Positions 18,966-29,490 of a stretch of 64,000 bases of DNA are shown here, piece by piece. Made by a program: the position numbers and the translations under genes. Position 1 is the first letter of the stretch, and each line of letters opens with the position of its first letter. A model generated the notes under the pieces. That model did not search any database, had not been told where the DNA came from, and saw only the letters and a program-made list of their open reading frames with translations. Location of the stretch: NCBI GenBank assembly GCA_016630955.3, contig CM049988.1, positions 124,001-188,000 on the forward strand, given 5' to 3'. The DNA comes from Didymella arachidicola. Taxonomy: Eukaryota > Ascomycota > Dothideomycetes > Pleosporales > Didymellaceae.

Positions 18966-20168
18966 CTCCTTCTATGTGATTAATTTGGTAATTTAATTAA
19001 AACAAGGCTGGTGTTGGAACCAATGATGAAGAGCTGACTACGGCTATTGGGACAAGGACATCAAATGTACATCGGGCGGATATGTGATTTCGTTCGTACA
19101 CTGGAGCCCGGGGTCCCTTCATATCACTGGTGTTCGATGTCCCTTCGCCCTATGGAGTGTGTTAGGTGTAAATTACACCGAGCTCGTCCGGTGTATTTAA
19201 AACCGGGGGCTTTCCGGGATAAATTACTATGGTACCATGGGTAAGTAGTGTACTTAGTAGTATTGTACATTGTCTGTGCACTGCAGGGGTGCCTGATAGC
19301 GCCACCCGAATAAAATACATCAATCAGCATAGACTTTTGTATGGTAATTAATGTCCCCTTTTCTTTCTTCATAGCTTCCTACCAACACAAAGCTCTGAGT
19401 CCTGTACGTAGTCAGTATTAAATTTTGACTAACGTCATTTTGTGGCACTTGCGGCGCACAGACAATGTACAATATATATGCCTGGTATAAGTATGGCCGC
19501 TCAAGCGCCCTAGCGCCAAGCAGTCGGCTCAGCTCGGTGATATGATATAAGCGACCAGTCCGCCGAGCTTGACTAATGAAAAAAAATTCACAACACGATT
19601 TCTTACACTCAACTACCCTCTCTTCCATTCAATAACTTGTATCATGGATACGCTTCCTCCACAAGATATTGAGGGTACTGTTTTGCAGCAAGTAAGCCTG
19701 GAAATCGAGAGTCTAACATGTTTGCATTAACGAAGTGGCAAGTTCATACAAAAACAGGTTGCAAACATATTTAGATTGTGTTAACAATTGTCGGTATACC
19801 CGCCCGTGAAGCGGGAAGGTATAATGGACGCTGTTAATCGACTGCCCGTAGATGTCGCGGAACGCTAGTCTACGGTGCGCAAAGATGCAGGTTGGGATGG
19901 ATGTAGATTGGATGGATCAAAGAGTAGATTGTATAGAGCTATACCGCGAATCTCCTACGTGGCAAGGGCTAGCAGTGACGTCTAGGTCATCTACTAGCTT
20001 GCCGGTTGTAGGTTCAGATTCTTGGGTTCAGCCTCTCAATGTTGGTCGTGGCCGTATCTTTATGCACCACGGCGAATAGATTAATCGGTCCGTATAACCT
20101 GCAGTCCTCGTATCGTGCCGCGATGTCGGCACGATACTCGGTGATACCAACAACAATAGATTTAAGTT
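18966..20168. other. intergenic, with a possible orphan first exon
   Basis: At 19644-19691 an ATG preceded by a pyrimidine-rich leader and a TATATAT near 19475 encodes 16 residues (MDTLPPQDIEGTVLQQ) and ends at a GTAAGC donor with an ACAG acceptor at 19757, resembling the start of a real gene. I cannot follow a reading frame afterwards, so this is probably a gene remnant. Nothing else recognised. Confidence 0.25.
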
Positions 20169-20176
20169 TAATTCAA

Positions 20177-21032
20177 GGGTAGGTATATACGGCAGGGGTG
20201 ATCGGCTATTTGGCAGGGTTCTGGATTTTTTTGCCCTGCCGAATAGCCACTTGCCCTGCCAAATAGCCAAAGCCTGAAATTCTGTAATTTCTCAGAACTC
20301 GACGCCTGCTGTAACTACAGCACCACACCACGCTACAACAACACGCTGAATCAATACTAGAATTGAATTGTAGCATTGGAGTACTATTTAAAAGCATGTA
20401 AAAAAAATTGGAAATAAATTGAATACGTGGTTGTGGAGTTACATGGTTTGCTGATATTGCCTATGTTTTGAAGGACGTCCTTGAGTTCAGCCATGGCATC
20501 CGGGTCATTAGCGAACACAGACAGGTCCCTTATGGTACTGAGATCGTATAAATCGAAGACCTGGTCCATCCTGGCGACTTTTGGCACGTTTTGGCGATGC
20601 TTTTGGCGTGGTCTCTGTATTGTGAAGGGGTACCAGCGCACGAGCATTTATCGTTACCTGACTGCTGTTGCTGTTCTGGCAACGCCTAGCGCGACTGCCA
20701 AGACTACCAGCCCAGAAAACTGTAAGCTTCAAAGCAGCCGTAAGAGATCAAAACAGCATTAAATTGAACATACAGGACATCTTTGGAAAGCGCTAACCTT
20801 TTTCTATATTTTTTATCTCACTTTAATAGTATGTTCTACAGAATTCAGCCGTGCACTGAGGCTGCAAAAAAGGCTACAAAATTCTGAAGTTTTGGTGTTC
20901 CTCCTAGCGTGATTTTTGGATTATGTAATTTGAACATTTCGCTATTTGGCAGGGCAGGTGGCTATTCGGCAGGGTACCCAAAATGGAAAACCCTGCCGAA
21001 TAGCCAAACACCCCTGCCGTATATACCTACCC
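20177..21032. mobile_element. hAT-like non-autonomous transposon (856 bp)
   Basis: Bounded by the 8-bp direct repeat TAATTCAA (20169-20176 and 21033-21040). Termini are inverted repeats GGGTAGGTATATACGGCAGG of about 23 bp, followed by several subterminal copies of CTATTTGGCAGGG / CCCTGCCGAATAG in both orientations. An 8-bp duplication plus subterminal repeats is typical of the hAT superfamily. No transposase is encoded; the interior has a short minus-strand ORF at 20384-20647 without recognisable domain, perhaps captured host DNA. Confidence 0.75.
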
Positions 21033-21081
21033 TAATTCAACAGCCAATTCTGCACACTGCTGCGCAACTCGGCCCCCTTAT

Positions 21082-21288
21082 TACTATGTGCAGACGCTGG
21101 CGACAAGAGAGAAGGTGCTGGGGCGCGAGCATCCTGATACGCTGACGAGCATGAACAACTTGGCGCTCGTGCTGCACAGCCAGGGCAAGTACGAGGAGGC
21201 AGAAGCGGTGCACTGGCAGACGCTGGCGGCAGGAGAGAAGGTGCTGGGGCGCGAGCATCCCTTTACGCTGAAGGACACTACAAGCTAG
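21082..21288 (+). pseudogene. fragment of a TPR-repeat gene (kinesin-light-chain-like repeats)
   Basis: About 65 residues with one full and one partial repeat of the type REKVLGREHPDTLTSMNNLA, GKYEEAEA, found in the C-terminal arrays of fungal NB-ARC/TPR (NLR-like) proteins. It stops after the second repeat and has no start or nucleotide-binding domain upstream, where the hAT-like element sits. A remnant. Confidence 0.65.
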
Positions 21289-21646
21289 CTTCCTGTTACA
21301 GTAGTGCCGGAGAACTCACATTCTATCTTAATCACTGTCTGACTACAGGATTTGCAGCCTATGCGGGACTGTCCCCAGCCAACTCGCGCTTCATCATCAG
21401 ACAGCGAATTCATACTGCACTCCCAATGCTAGTACATGCGCGCCACTGGGGCTCTCCACGGCTCTGATACGGCATCCACAACAGGTGTTCCGCTGATTTG
21501 CGCGTTTGCAGGTACTTGTAGATGATCATCAAACCAATGAAAGCCACCTTTGTCCCCTCGCCACAGTACTTAGTCATCACCACGTGGAGAGGGTAGTTTC
21601 AATAATTTGGGGTCTATGTTTATATCCTAACATGACATTCTAGGTG
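21289..21646. other. intergenic, nothing recognised
   Basis: Balanced composition between the TPR fragment and the DUF3435 gene's 3' end; no feature seen. Confidence 0.4.
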
Positions 21647-24065
21647 TTAACAGCAACCATGGGAATGCCTAGGGGACACAGTTCCGTGAATCTCTTGAGC
21701 ATGTCGTTGCATGTGCATCTTGTCTGACAGGGGCACCTTACAAAGATTGCAGCTAATAACCTTTCCACTCTTAATTTGTCTCAAGTGCTTGCGTCCAAAA
21801 TGCTTGCTAAGATCGCCTAGGGTACTAAAGGGATGTATGCGCTGTGCCAGCGGCAGTCTTTCGTTGCCTAGGCAAAGGAAACATACCTTCGGCCTTTTCT
21901 CCTTGTACACCGAGACCTTGGCTGCTTCTAGTGCTTCTTCCTCGTATTCTAGTTGGGTTTTGACGGGTGGGGCAGCGTTCCTGCTCCGCCCCGCTGTTCG
22001 GATAGGGTTCATTCCCCCCTCTTCAATGCCACAATACAGGGTAACCGCACGAATGGCTCTATTACGTCTGTCCATCTCCTCTTCTATGATGGTCCCTGGT
22101 TTGGATAAGACCGAGTCGGCCAGCTCCCCTTGAGCTGGAAGCATAACGTCGTGAACTAGCTCCAGATCATCCTTAGTTTCTAAACCAGCAAGCTGCCGCT
22201 CGACATCACGCACGGGCTGTTCAAACTCCCAGCGTTGCTTGATGTCTCGAAGAAGGGCATGCCGTCGATATTGCCTCTCCTTATTAATCTTGGAGGCAAG
22301 CGCTTTGTACTTAGGATGTTTTGTTGCATTAGGAACTGTACGTTTAAGATTTTCTCGTCAGTCAAGCAGGACACGAACAAAAGGATCATCATCTACAGAT
22401 GCAGACTGTTCCTGTGTGAGTCGTCGTGGCCGACGAGGATCAATTGAACGGCTCATAGTACAAGCCGCCCGCATGAGGGCTCCCTGGGGCTGGATGCCTC
22501 GCACGACAGCCTGCGTGTCAACCGTAATACGTCGTGAGAGGTAGTGCTTCAAGAATGTCGATATGCTGGCATGGCCCATCATCAGGTTCTGCATAGCCTC
22601 ACTAACGTTGCCTACATACTACGTCAATTCTCCATCCTGCGTCACACACCTTCCATAGAATAGATCGCAGGACTTACCATTCTCATTAAACGCCTTTCCT
22701 CCGGCATATCTCAGCGAATAAGGACGAGTGACTTGAGCAAACCCTGTGACCTCGCCCAAAGTCCGGATCCACGGCAGCAGGGTGGAGTAGGGAAGAGGCT
22801 CGTTGGGAGAGATGTCCCAACCATGCGGGGTCCGTACTGCTTTCCGAAACACAGGAATATCATCTAACATTGGATTCAGACCTAACGACAGCTCGTTGCG
22901 GCCTTGCGGAATAGTCAGCCTGCTTAGTTCCTCTGGAGAGGTTAGGTTGTAGGCTGCGAACGCCCGATCGCAGAAGAGCAAGCCAAGGAGGAAGACGTGC
23001 GGACTGAAGAGGAGCGTCTCATCGTACATAATCTCGGGGAGGGGGAAGGTATTCCTTAGAGAAAAGTCAGCAAGCGTATAGTTTCTAGCAGCGAATAATC
23101 ACATACAAGTCTTTAATACCAAGGTATTCCTTTGTGAATTCAAAGGTGAACTCCAGCAATACTCGATGAGGGCCACCCTCGGGATCCCGTAGCAGCGTAA
23201 CTTTTATATGCCGATAGCAAAGACCAAGAAGAGCCTGGGGCCGATTTGCTGTGAATCCACCTAGTTGTAAATAAAGCTGGGCTTGTATCCTGTAGCGTCC
23301 GTGGGAATATCTCTTTTCAGTTGTTACTAGATTCGTTTGCAGCACTCTGGCAAGATCCTCGATATACATGCAGGCTTTATCTCGACCTATTTTCTTTAGA
23401 TCGTGCTTCTTCGCCAGCTTCCTTAGTACCTGTTGAATACATTAGACATGAGTACTAATGTAAGACTAAAACTAGGCTAGCTGTTCATACCTTGCGCATG
23501 CTTCGGTTCATTTTCCCATCTAGTTTTACACCAACTGCTCTTTCATACACCAGGCGGAAAGCCTTCCAATACGTGCCTAGGGAGCTGGCGAGCTTGGTTC
23601 CTCGGCGTTTCCTCCCGCTTTTTCCCTGGCGCTGGCTAAGTAGCCAGTCAAAGAACGTGTATAGAGTAGCGACGGATACGGTTGCATAGTCACGATAGCG
23701 ATCTTTCTTGAGGTACGTCCAGCATCTATACTGGGGTTAGTCCATGCGTTCTAGGCCGAGCTACAAAGGGAACAGAAGACGTACTGATTCCACTGGTTTT
23801 CCATATGATTGAGCAAACGAGTACTGCTGTCCTTGTAGTCCTCTTTCACGAACTCTTGTTCGTTGAAGATTTCCAGCTGTTGAAGATAGTACTCAGGCGG
23901 ATGATCCTCGTTCGGGAAGAGCCATGCTTCATCCTCATCATTCTCATTGTTCTTGTTGGCATATTCGTTGACGCCTGCTAGATCTGTATCCAGCTCTATA
24001 CCATCGTCTCTCCCAGTGTAATCGCTGTCATTGAAGGAACTCTTGACTGGTGAACATCGTCGCAT
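21647..24065 (-). pseudogene. DUF3435 tyrosine-recombinase-like protein with C2H2 fingers, one in-frame stop
   Basis: Five exons: 23785-24065, 23491-23725, 23107-23429, 22678-23054, 21647-22611. Introns are 59, 61, 52 and 66 bp with donors GTACGT, GTATGA, GTATGT, GTAAGT and branch-like CTAAC, CTAAT, CTGAC, TTGAC before AG. Splicing gives one frame of 726 codons interrupted only by TGA at 22358-22360 (codon 490). The central part has the DUF3435 core phrases (TANRPQALLGL, LRYAGGKAFN, MMGHASISTFLKHYL, ACTMSRSIDPRRP), a family that includes the tyrosine recombinases (captains) of Starship giant elements. Two C2H2-like fingers follow near the C-terminus (CFLC...H, CNLC...H). The stop fits CGA-to-TGA; a truncated 489-aa product would retain the recombinase core but lose the fingers. 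Confidence 0.8.
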
Positions 24066-24881
24066 GGCGCGCAGTAGAGGCAGAGCGATTAGAAGCAGAG
24101 TATGTGTCTATGGCTATGCGTCCGAGACAATGCGTAAAGGGAGGATAGAATAATGCGACGCGAATTTGAGTTTGGACGACAATACAGGCTGCAAAATAGG
24201 AGGCAAGAAAAGGAGGACAACGCTCTTATTTGTGTTGCTCTAGACAGCGAGGAAGGAGCCTTTAGTACTCCACTGACAGGACGACCTCAGACGTGATCAG
24301 CATTCACCTGTAGTGTTTAGAAGAGCGAGTCAGGTCGCAGACGTGCTGCATGCAGCGTTCCTGACGAGAAATAGAACTGGCCTATTTAACGCATACGCTA
24401 GCCAAGGTAGGAAAGCCGGAGATGTTTTCGCTCGGGCCACAGCCCGCACTATTAAGGGGATTTTGCGGCAAGTCAGCATCAAGAAACGGCGTCACAAACC
24501 CCCAAAATCAGCAGCCAAATCGCCGTTGAATTGTTTAAGATAGTAAATAAAAACCCTATAATATACTAAATTAGTTTATAATATACCTTAATATATAATA
24601 TAGTAGTAATACGTAAATATACTCCTATAATATAACTATAAGCTGCTAGTAAAGCGCCTTATAAAGCTAGAAAAGAAAGTAGTTATAGTATATATACTTA
24701 AGGAGTCTAATTATAGACTACCCTTCTTAAAGGTAAATATATAAGATATAGTAGATAAACTACTAAGAAAGTATAGTAGTAACTCTATTAGTAAGAACTA
24801 GGTTAATAACTTTATAAAGCGTATACTTAAGCTATAAACGTAATAGACCTACCTATATAATTGCTATTAAGCTGCCTATAA
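24066..24881. other. DUF3435 upstream region, then AT-rich decayed DNA
   Basis: 24066-24540 is of balanced composition and would hold the DUF3435 promoter; a plus-strand 76-codon ORF at 24313-24543 has no recognisable domain. From 24541 the sequence is AT-rich with RIP-like decay. The island ends here. Confidence 0.4.
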
Positions 24882-24886
24882 GAACC

Positions 24887-25366
24887 TGTTGAAGTCGTAC
24901 TTTAAGCAAAGCTCGTAAGCACTAATTCTATTGGTTCTCGGGGATGAGTACGGTGACAGGAAGCCGAAGGGGTCGGTTGCAATAAGGTGTACAGATACGA
25001 TCTGTCAGTCTTGAGAGCAGGGTAACGATGAGTAGTACAGAGTAGACTGTCTAGCTCGAAGGTTGGTTTTGAGATCCAAAGACAAACTTGATAACTTAGG
25101 TTGAACACGAACCATAAGGGTTGTGTTCCTACGTACTTATATACTAAAGAGATATCCTATGCTCGACTTGCTCGACGTGAGCTGCGTGAGCTGGGCACGT
25201 GAGGGTCCACTTGCTCGAGTGCCAAGGCGTGAGCGAGGTCACGTGACCGTGGGAGCACCACGTCACAACCGTGCCGCACGGGGAGCCCCCGTAACCATAC
25301 TGCCCGAGTCCTTTTCTTGAGCGCTGACAGCCTGTCAGCAATTGGCTGGTATAAGAGTTCGTAACA
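24887..25366 (-). repeat. 3' LTR of retrotransposon 2
   Basis: 480 bp with type B U3. The polypurine tract is the complement of CTATCCCCCTCCTTT at 25367-25381. Confidence 0.95.
25161..25245. promoter_or_regulatory. U3 motif array, type B (GCTCGA and GTGAGC)
   Basis: GCTCGA at 25161, 25170 and 25213, GTGAGC at 25177, 25186 and 25229, sharing a GCTC/GAGC core; CACGTG at 25196 and 25240 and GCCAAG at 25221. The same array is in 31905-31989 and 61265 onward, and in expanded form in the solo LTR at 49477. Regulatory role inferred. Confidence 0.5.
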
Positions 25367-25459
25367 CTATCCCCCTCCTTTCTGGGATTCGTCCCGAATA
25401 CCGTCAGCTGTTCTTTATAAGCACTGCCCCGCTCTTCCATTTAGTTCCCGTAGTCCATC

Positions 25460-25963
25460 ATGGTTTCTGACAAGAGAGTAGAACAACTCCGCCTTGCGCT
25501 CGAGATTCAAAACCACAATACTGAATCCGACATCCCTTGCGATTTTTGTTTCGCAAACAACAAAAAGTGTTTCGTCATGGCCAGCAACGACCGTCGCCTG
25601 AAATGTTCCGAGTGCGTCCGCAAAGGGCGTCCGTGCGTGAACCTATCCTGGGACTCGCTTGACCGTACTCGAGAGGAGTATCAAAAGAAGGTGGATGCAG
25701 ATGAAAAACTGCTCGCGGAAGTGATATCGCGATTGATTCGTAACAAGGCGATTCTCGCGCAAGCGAAAGAGAGAGCGCACAAGAAGGCTGAGTGCCTTGC
25801 AAACGAGTTGGAGGAAGCAGGCGAGGATATCCGTGCCGAGGAGATTAACTGTCCTGCCGCGGATGCGCAGGTGGCGTTTTCTCCTGCAATGTGGTCCACC
25901 CTGGGTTATATTGACGAGGCTACGACTCGTGGTATTGATCCGGCAGCTCTCGGCAGTTCGTAA
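25460..25963 (+). CDS. antisense Zn2Cys6-like coiled-coil protein, type B
   Basis: 167 aa, opposite to gag-pol, starting 94 bp from the 3' LTR with TTTATAAGC about 45 bp before the ATG as a possible TATA box. C27, C30, C37, C49, C52, C59 give C-X2-C-X6-C-X11-C-X2-C-X6-C, within the Zn2Cys6 consensus. Residues 70-120 form a charged helical stretch (probable coiled coil) and the C-terminus is acidic/hydrophobic, ending GSS as in type A. Outside the Cys pattern there is little similarity to type A or C, in contrast to the near-identity of gag-pol. Identical protein in element 5. It ends 116 bp before the pol stop, so unlike type A it does not overlap pol. Confidence 0.6.
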   Translation: MVSDKRVEQLRLALEIQNHNTESDIPCDFCFANNKKCFVMASNDRRLKCSECVRKGRPCVNLSWDSLDRTREEYQKKVDADEKLLAEVISRLIRNKAILAQAKERAHKKAECLANELEEAGEDIRAEEINCPAADAQVAFSPAMWSTLGYIDEATTRGIDPAALGSS

Positions 25964-26079
25964 GGTATGTTTATATTTTATAGTTTCCGTGTGTTTTTCT
26001 GCGTTGGGTTTCCAGTCAAATAAACTTTGGCTTGGAGATCCACGTGTTTTTGCGCGTGGGTTCGAATCCTGACGGGTTC

Positions 26080-29000
26080 TTATTTTTTGTACTGTCGAAG
26101 TAGCTCGCGGCAGTTGTTGAGGTTTTCTTTTGGTTCCCACGTGTTTTCTGAGTCCGGGTATCCTAACCATTTGACTAGGTACTCGTCACCGTCGCCTTTG
26201 TTGCGATGTTGTATTATTTTTTCGACTTCCCATTCGTCCTGGCCGTCTGCCTGGTAGTGAAAGTCTTTCTGAATTGGCGTTCTGGGGTCGGCTGGTTCCA
26301 ACAGCGAGATGTGGAACACTGGATGGATCTTCGCATCCTTGGGTAGCGCAAGTCGATAGTTGACTGAGCTGATTTGTTTGGAAATGAAAAATGGTCCGAC
26401 CTTGACTTTGTCCAGTTTTTTCGTTGGTCGCCGTGTGCGTAGGTTTTTCGTAAGGAGATACACTTTATCCCCCTCCTTTAGCAGAGGCGCCGTTTTTCGT
26501 TTCTTGTTAACATAAGAGATGCTCCGTGACTGAGCTTTGGCGATGTTATCGAGCGATTTTCTGTGTACTTCCTTCAGTGCTTCGACTGAGTTGATCGCTG
26601 ATTCCGTTTGAATGTTACTGTCCAATGCCCTGGTAAAAAGATTTGGGTGTCTTCCGTGGTTTGCGAAGAACGGCGTTACGCCCGTTGCTTCCGACAATTT
26701 GTTGTTGTACGCGATTTGTGCCATAGGTAGCAGTGAAACCCAGTTGTCTTGCTGCTGATTGCAGTAGATGCGGAGGTACGTCTCCATCGTTTGGTTCACT
26801 CGTTCCGTTTGGCCATCCGTCTGCGGATGATACGCGGTTGACAGTTTTTTCTTAGTACCAATAGCTGCTAACAGCGTGGTCCAATAGTTCGATGTAAACA
26901 ACTTGTCTCTATCGCTGATGATTGATTCGGAAATGCCGTGGTGTCGAACAATCCTATCCAAGTACACTCGTGCGAGCTGCTCTGCAGTGTAGCTGTGGCG
27001 GAAAGGCACAAACTCAGCGGCTTTCGTGAATCGATCAACTACAACGAAGATTGAGTCATAGGTGTATCCTGTTACAGGATCTTTGGAGACAGGTAGCTGT
27101 GTAACGAAGTCCATCGTAATGTTCGTCCATGGTGCCGTTGGCGGCTCCATTGCCTGTGCTTCTCCATACTTGGCGTGCGTGCTGTGTTTGTTCTGCTGAC
27201 AGCTTACGCAATTCTTGATGAACTTGGCGACCTTGTCGCGCATGTTCGGGAACTCGTAATGTCTCTTGATGAGTTCCATTGTTCTGGTGATACCGGGGTG
27301 TCCATGAAGCGGGTCATCGTGGTGACTGCTTATGACTTCTTCTTCCAGTTCCTCTGGTACCTGTGATGGTACATGATGCTCTTGGCGTACTAGCATCATA
27401 TTGTTGAGCTGCTGGGATGGTCCTAACGATCCGTCGCTATTGATACCAAGGATCGCCGATTCGTTGATCGTCTTGGATCCTGCGAGGTCGTGTCGTCGGC
27501 TGAGTGCGTCGGCTCTACCGTTGTCCTTTCCTGGTGTATAGAGGATCTTGAACTTGTATTGTCCGAGGGTCTCGGACCATCGTACTTGTCGTCTGTTCAA
27601 TACCTTTGTTGTCGTGAAATGTACCAGGTTTTTGTGATCCGTGTAGATCGTAAGTTCCGAACAACTTTCAGCGTAGACTCGCCAATGTTCTAGGGCAGAT
27701 ACGATCGCGAGTAGTTCTTTGTCGTGTACGTCGTATCGTTCTTCGGGTCCTGAGAACTTGCGTGAGTAGTAGGCAATCGGGTGCCATTGACCATCTCGTT
27801 CTTGTGTAATGCATGCTCCTAATGCCAAATCTGAGGCATCTGTTTCCATTCGCAGCGGCTCTCCGCTCCTGAATGTAACCAATGTGGGTGGATCTACACA
27901 AGCTTGCTTTAGTGTTTCGAAAGCTTTGTCCTGATCCTCGCCCCACTTGAAGGGTGTGTCCTTCCGCGTAAGTTTCGTAAGCGGCAAGGCCTTCGTGGAG
28001 TAATCCTTGATGAAGCGTCGGTTGAAGTTGACAAACCCAAGGAACTCTTGGATGTTCTTAACGGTTTTGGGTGTTGGCCAATCTTTTACAACCTGAATCT
28101 TTGCTTGGCTCATCTTGACTCCATATCGTCCCACTACAAACCCTAGGAATTCGACTTCCTCCTTGTGCCACTCGCACTTCTCGGGTTTCAAGCGTAGGTG
28201 CGCTGCTCCTAGGCAGGCAAGCACTTGTCGTACGTGTTCGACATGCTCTTCTAGTGTTTTGCTGTACACTAGGATGTCATCGAGGTACGCCACCACGGTA
28301 ATGTCCAAGTGTGCCCTTAGCACGTTGTTGATTAGGGCTTGACATGTCGCTGGTGCGTTGGTGAGCCCGAACGGCATGACCAAATACTCGTAATGACCAT
28401 AACGGGTTCTAAACGCCGTCTTCCATTCTTCGCCCTCCTTCATGCGGATGAGGTTGTATGCTCCTCTTAGGTCTAACGCAGTGAAGTACTGTGCTCCGGC
28501 TAACCGATCCTGAAGTTCGCTGATGTTCGGTAGCGGGTAACGATTTTTGATCGTGATATCGTTGAGCTTTCGGTAATCGATGCAAGGTCGTAACTTGCCA
28601 TCTTTCTTTGGTACGAATAGAACGGGAAATCCTGCTGGGGATTCTGATTCTCTGATGAATCCTTTGTCGAGGTTCTCCTTGAGGTAGTTGCGCAGCTCCT
28701 CAAGTTCCTTTTCCGACATCTGGTATATTGGCCCGAATGGGGGCTTCTTGCCTGGCTCGAGCTTGATCTCGTGGTCCCATTCCTGGTGCTGCGGTAGTGC
28801 TTTCGCAGTCTTCTCATCGCGGAAGAGGTCTATAAACTCTCTGTATTCATCCGGGATGTCAGGAGTTGTACTGTCCTCCTTAACCGTCGCTTTGTGATCC
28901 TGGGGCTGGTTGGTATCTGCGCGGTCGACCGCTCTAACTTGGCGCGTCTTGTTCGAAGAGATGTTGTTGATCTCCTTCTCATCCACCAGCTGCGTCGTGA

Positions 29001-29490
29001 GCTGCGCGGGTCGCTGTCCGGGTGTACCTGATCCGTGACACTTGAGCGTTATTCGCTGGTTCTTCCAGTCGATCCATGGATTGTGCTCTCTCAACCAAGG
29101 AAGTCCTAATATGATATCGTGGGCGGCCGTTCCCAGAACATCTAGGTCTATCAATTCCTCGTGGTTGAATACTTTCAGACGTCGCTGTACCACTTCGTGG
29201 GTCACAGTCGACTCTCCTGGCATTGGTTCTCCGTTGGCTACTCGTAAAGGGTATGGTTCCTCCTTTCTTCGCTTCTGCAAGCCTGCTTGCGCGATAGCGG
29301 ATTGAGACACGTAGTTACTTTGTGCTCCTGAGTCCAACAATGCCGTCATCCTGGTGCCTTCTAGCACGACAGGGAATTTGATGAGGGACTGGGCCTCATT
29401 GGAATCCTGACGTCGATTCCGGTAGCCCTGGACTGTGTTGAGTGAAAGCTCTCGTCCAGGTCGTCCTTGGCGTCTGTTTGCCATATGTCT
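26080..29490 (-). CDS. pol: Pol polyprotein, retrotransposon 2
   Basis: 1136 aa from the shift codon. Same order and catalytic residues as in element 1: DSG protease, YLDD reverse transcriptase, RNase H, HHCC and DD35E integrase, chromodomain. The chromodomain is a different version (EKIIQHRNKGDGDEYLVKW) and the protein ends soon after it (LLRQYKK), without the 30-residue tail of type A. Open throughout; likely active. Confidence 0.95.
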   Translation of the reverse strand, partial: RHMANRRQGRPGRELSLNTVQGYRNRRQDSNEAQSLIKFPVVLEGTRMTALLDSGAQSNYVSQSAIAQAGLQKRRKEEPYPLRVANGEPMPGESTVTHEVVQRRLKVFNHEELIDLDVLGTAAHDIILGLPWLREHNPWIDWKNQRITLKCHGSGTPGQRPAQLTTQLVDEKEINNISSNKTRQVRAVDRADTNQPQDHKATVKEDSTTPDIPDEYREFIDLFRDEKTAKALPQHQEWDHEIKLEPGKKPPFGPIYQMSEKELEELRNYLKENLDKGFIRESESPAGFPVLFVPKKDGKLRPCIDYRKLNDITIKNRYPLPNISELQDRLAGAQYFTALDLRGAYNLIRMKEGEEWKTAFRTRYGHYEYLVMPFGLTNAPATCQALINNVLRAHLDITVVAYLDDILVYSKTLEEHVEHVRQVLACLGAAHLRLKPEKCEWHKEEVEFLGFVVGRYGVKMSQAKIQVVKDWPTPKTVKNIQEFLGFVNFNRRFIKDYSTKALPLTKLTRKDTPFKWGEDQDKAFETLKQACVDPPTLVTFRSGEPLRMETDASDLALGACITQERDGQWHPIAYYSRKFSGPEERYDVHDKELLAIVSALEHWRVYAESCSELTIYTDHKNLVHFTTTKVLNRRQVRWSETLGQYKFKILYTPGKDNGRADALSRRHDLAGSKTINESAILGINSDGSLGPSQQLNNMMLVRQEHHVPSQVPEELEEEVISSHHDDPLHGHPGITRTMELIKRHYEFPNMRDKVAKFIKNCVSCQQNKHSTHAKYGEAQAMEPPTAPWTNITMDFVTQLPVSKDPVTGYTYDSIFVVVDRFTKAAEFVPFRHSYTAEQLARVYLDRIVRHHGISESIISDRDKLFTSNYWTTLLAAIGTKKKLSTAYHPQTDGQTERVNQTMETYLRIYCNQQQDNWVSLLPMAQIAYNNKLSEATGVTPFFANHGRHPNLFTRALDSNIQTESAINSVEALKEVHRKSLDNIAKAQSRSISYVNKKRKTAPLLKEGDKVYLLTKNLRTRRPTKKLDKVKVGPFFISKQISSVNYRLALPKDAKIHPVFHISLLEPADPRTPIQKDFHYQADGQDEWEVEKIIQHRNKGDGDEYLVKWLGYPDSENTWEPKENLNNCRELLRQYKK

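Noticed and set aside
20384..20647. 87-codon minus-strand ORF inside the hAT-like element
   Set aside because: A plausible helical segment but no recognised family; the element interior may be random or captured DNA.
24313..24543. 76-codon plus-strand ORF upstream of the DUF3435 gene
   Set aside because: No recognisable domain and it runs into the AT-rich border; coding is not supported.
26050..26080. tRNA-like T-arm (GGGTTCGAATCC) between antisense gene and pol of type B
   Set aside because: It matches a B-box, but acceptor, D and anticodon arms cannot be drawn, and the type C counterpart has a truncated, mutated form. Treated as chance or a tiny tRNA-derived scrap, not a tRNA gene.
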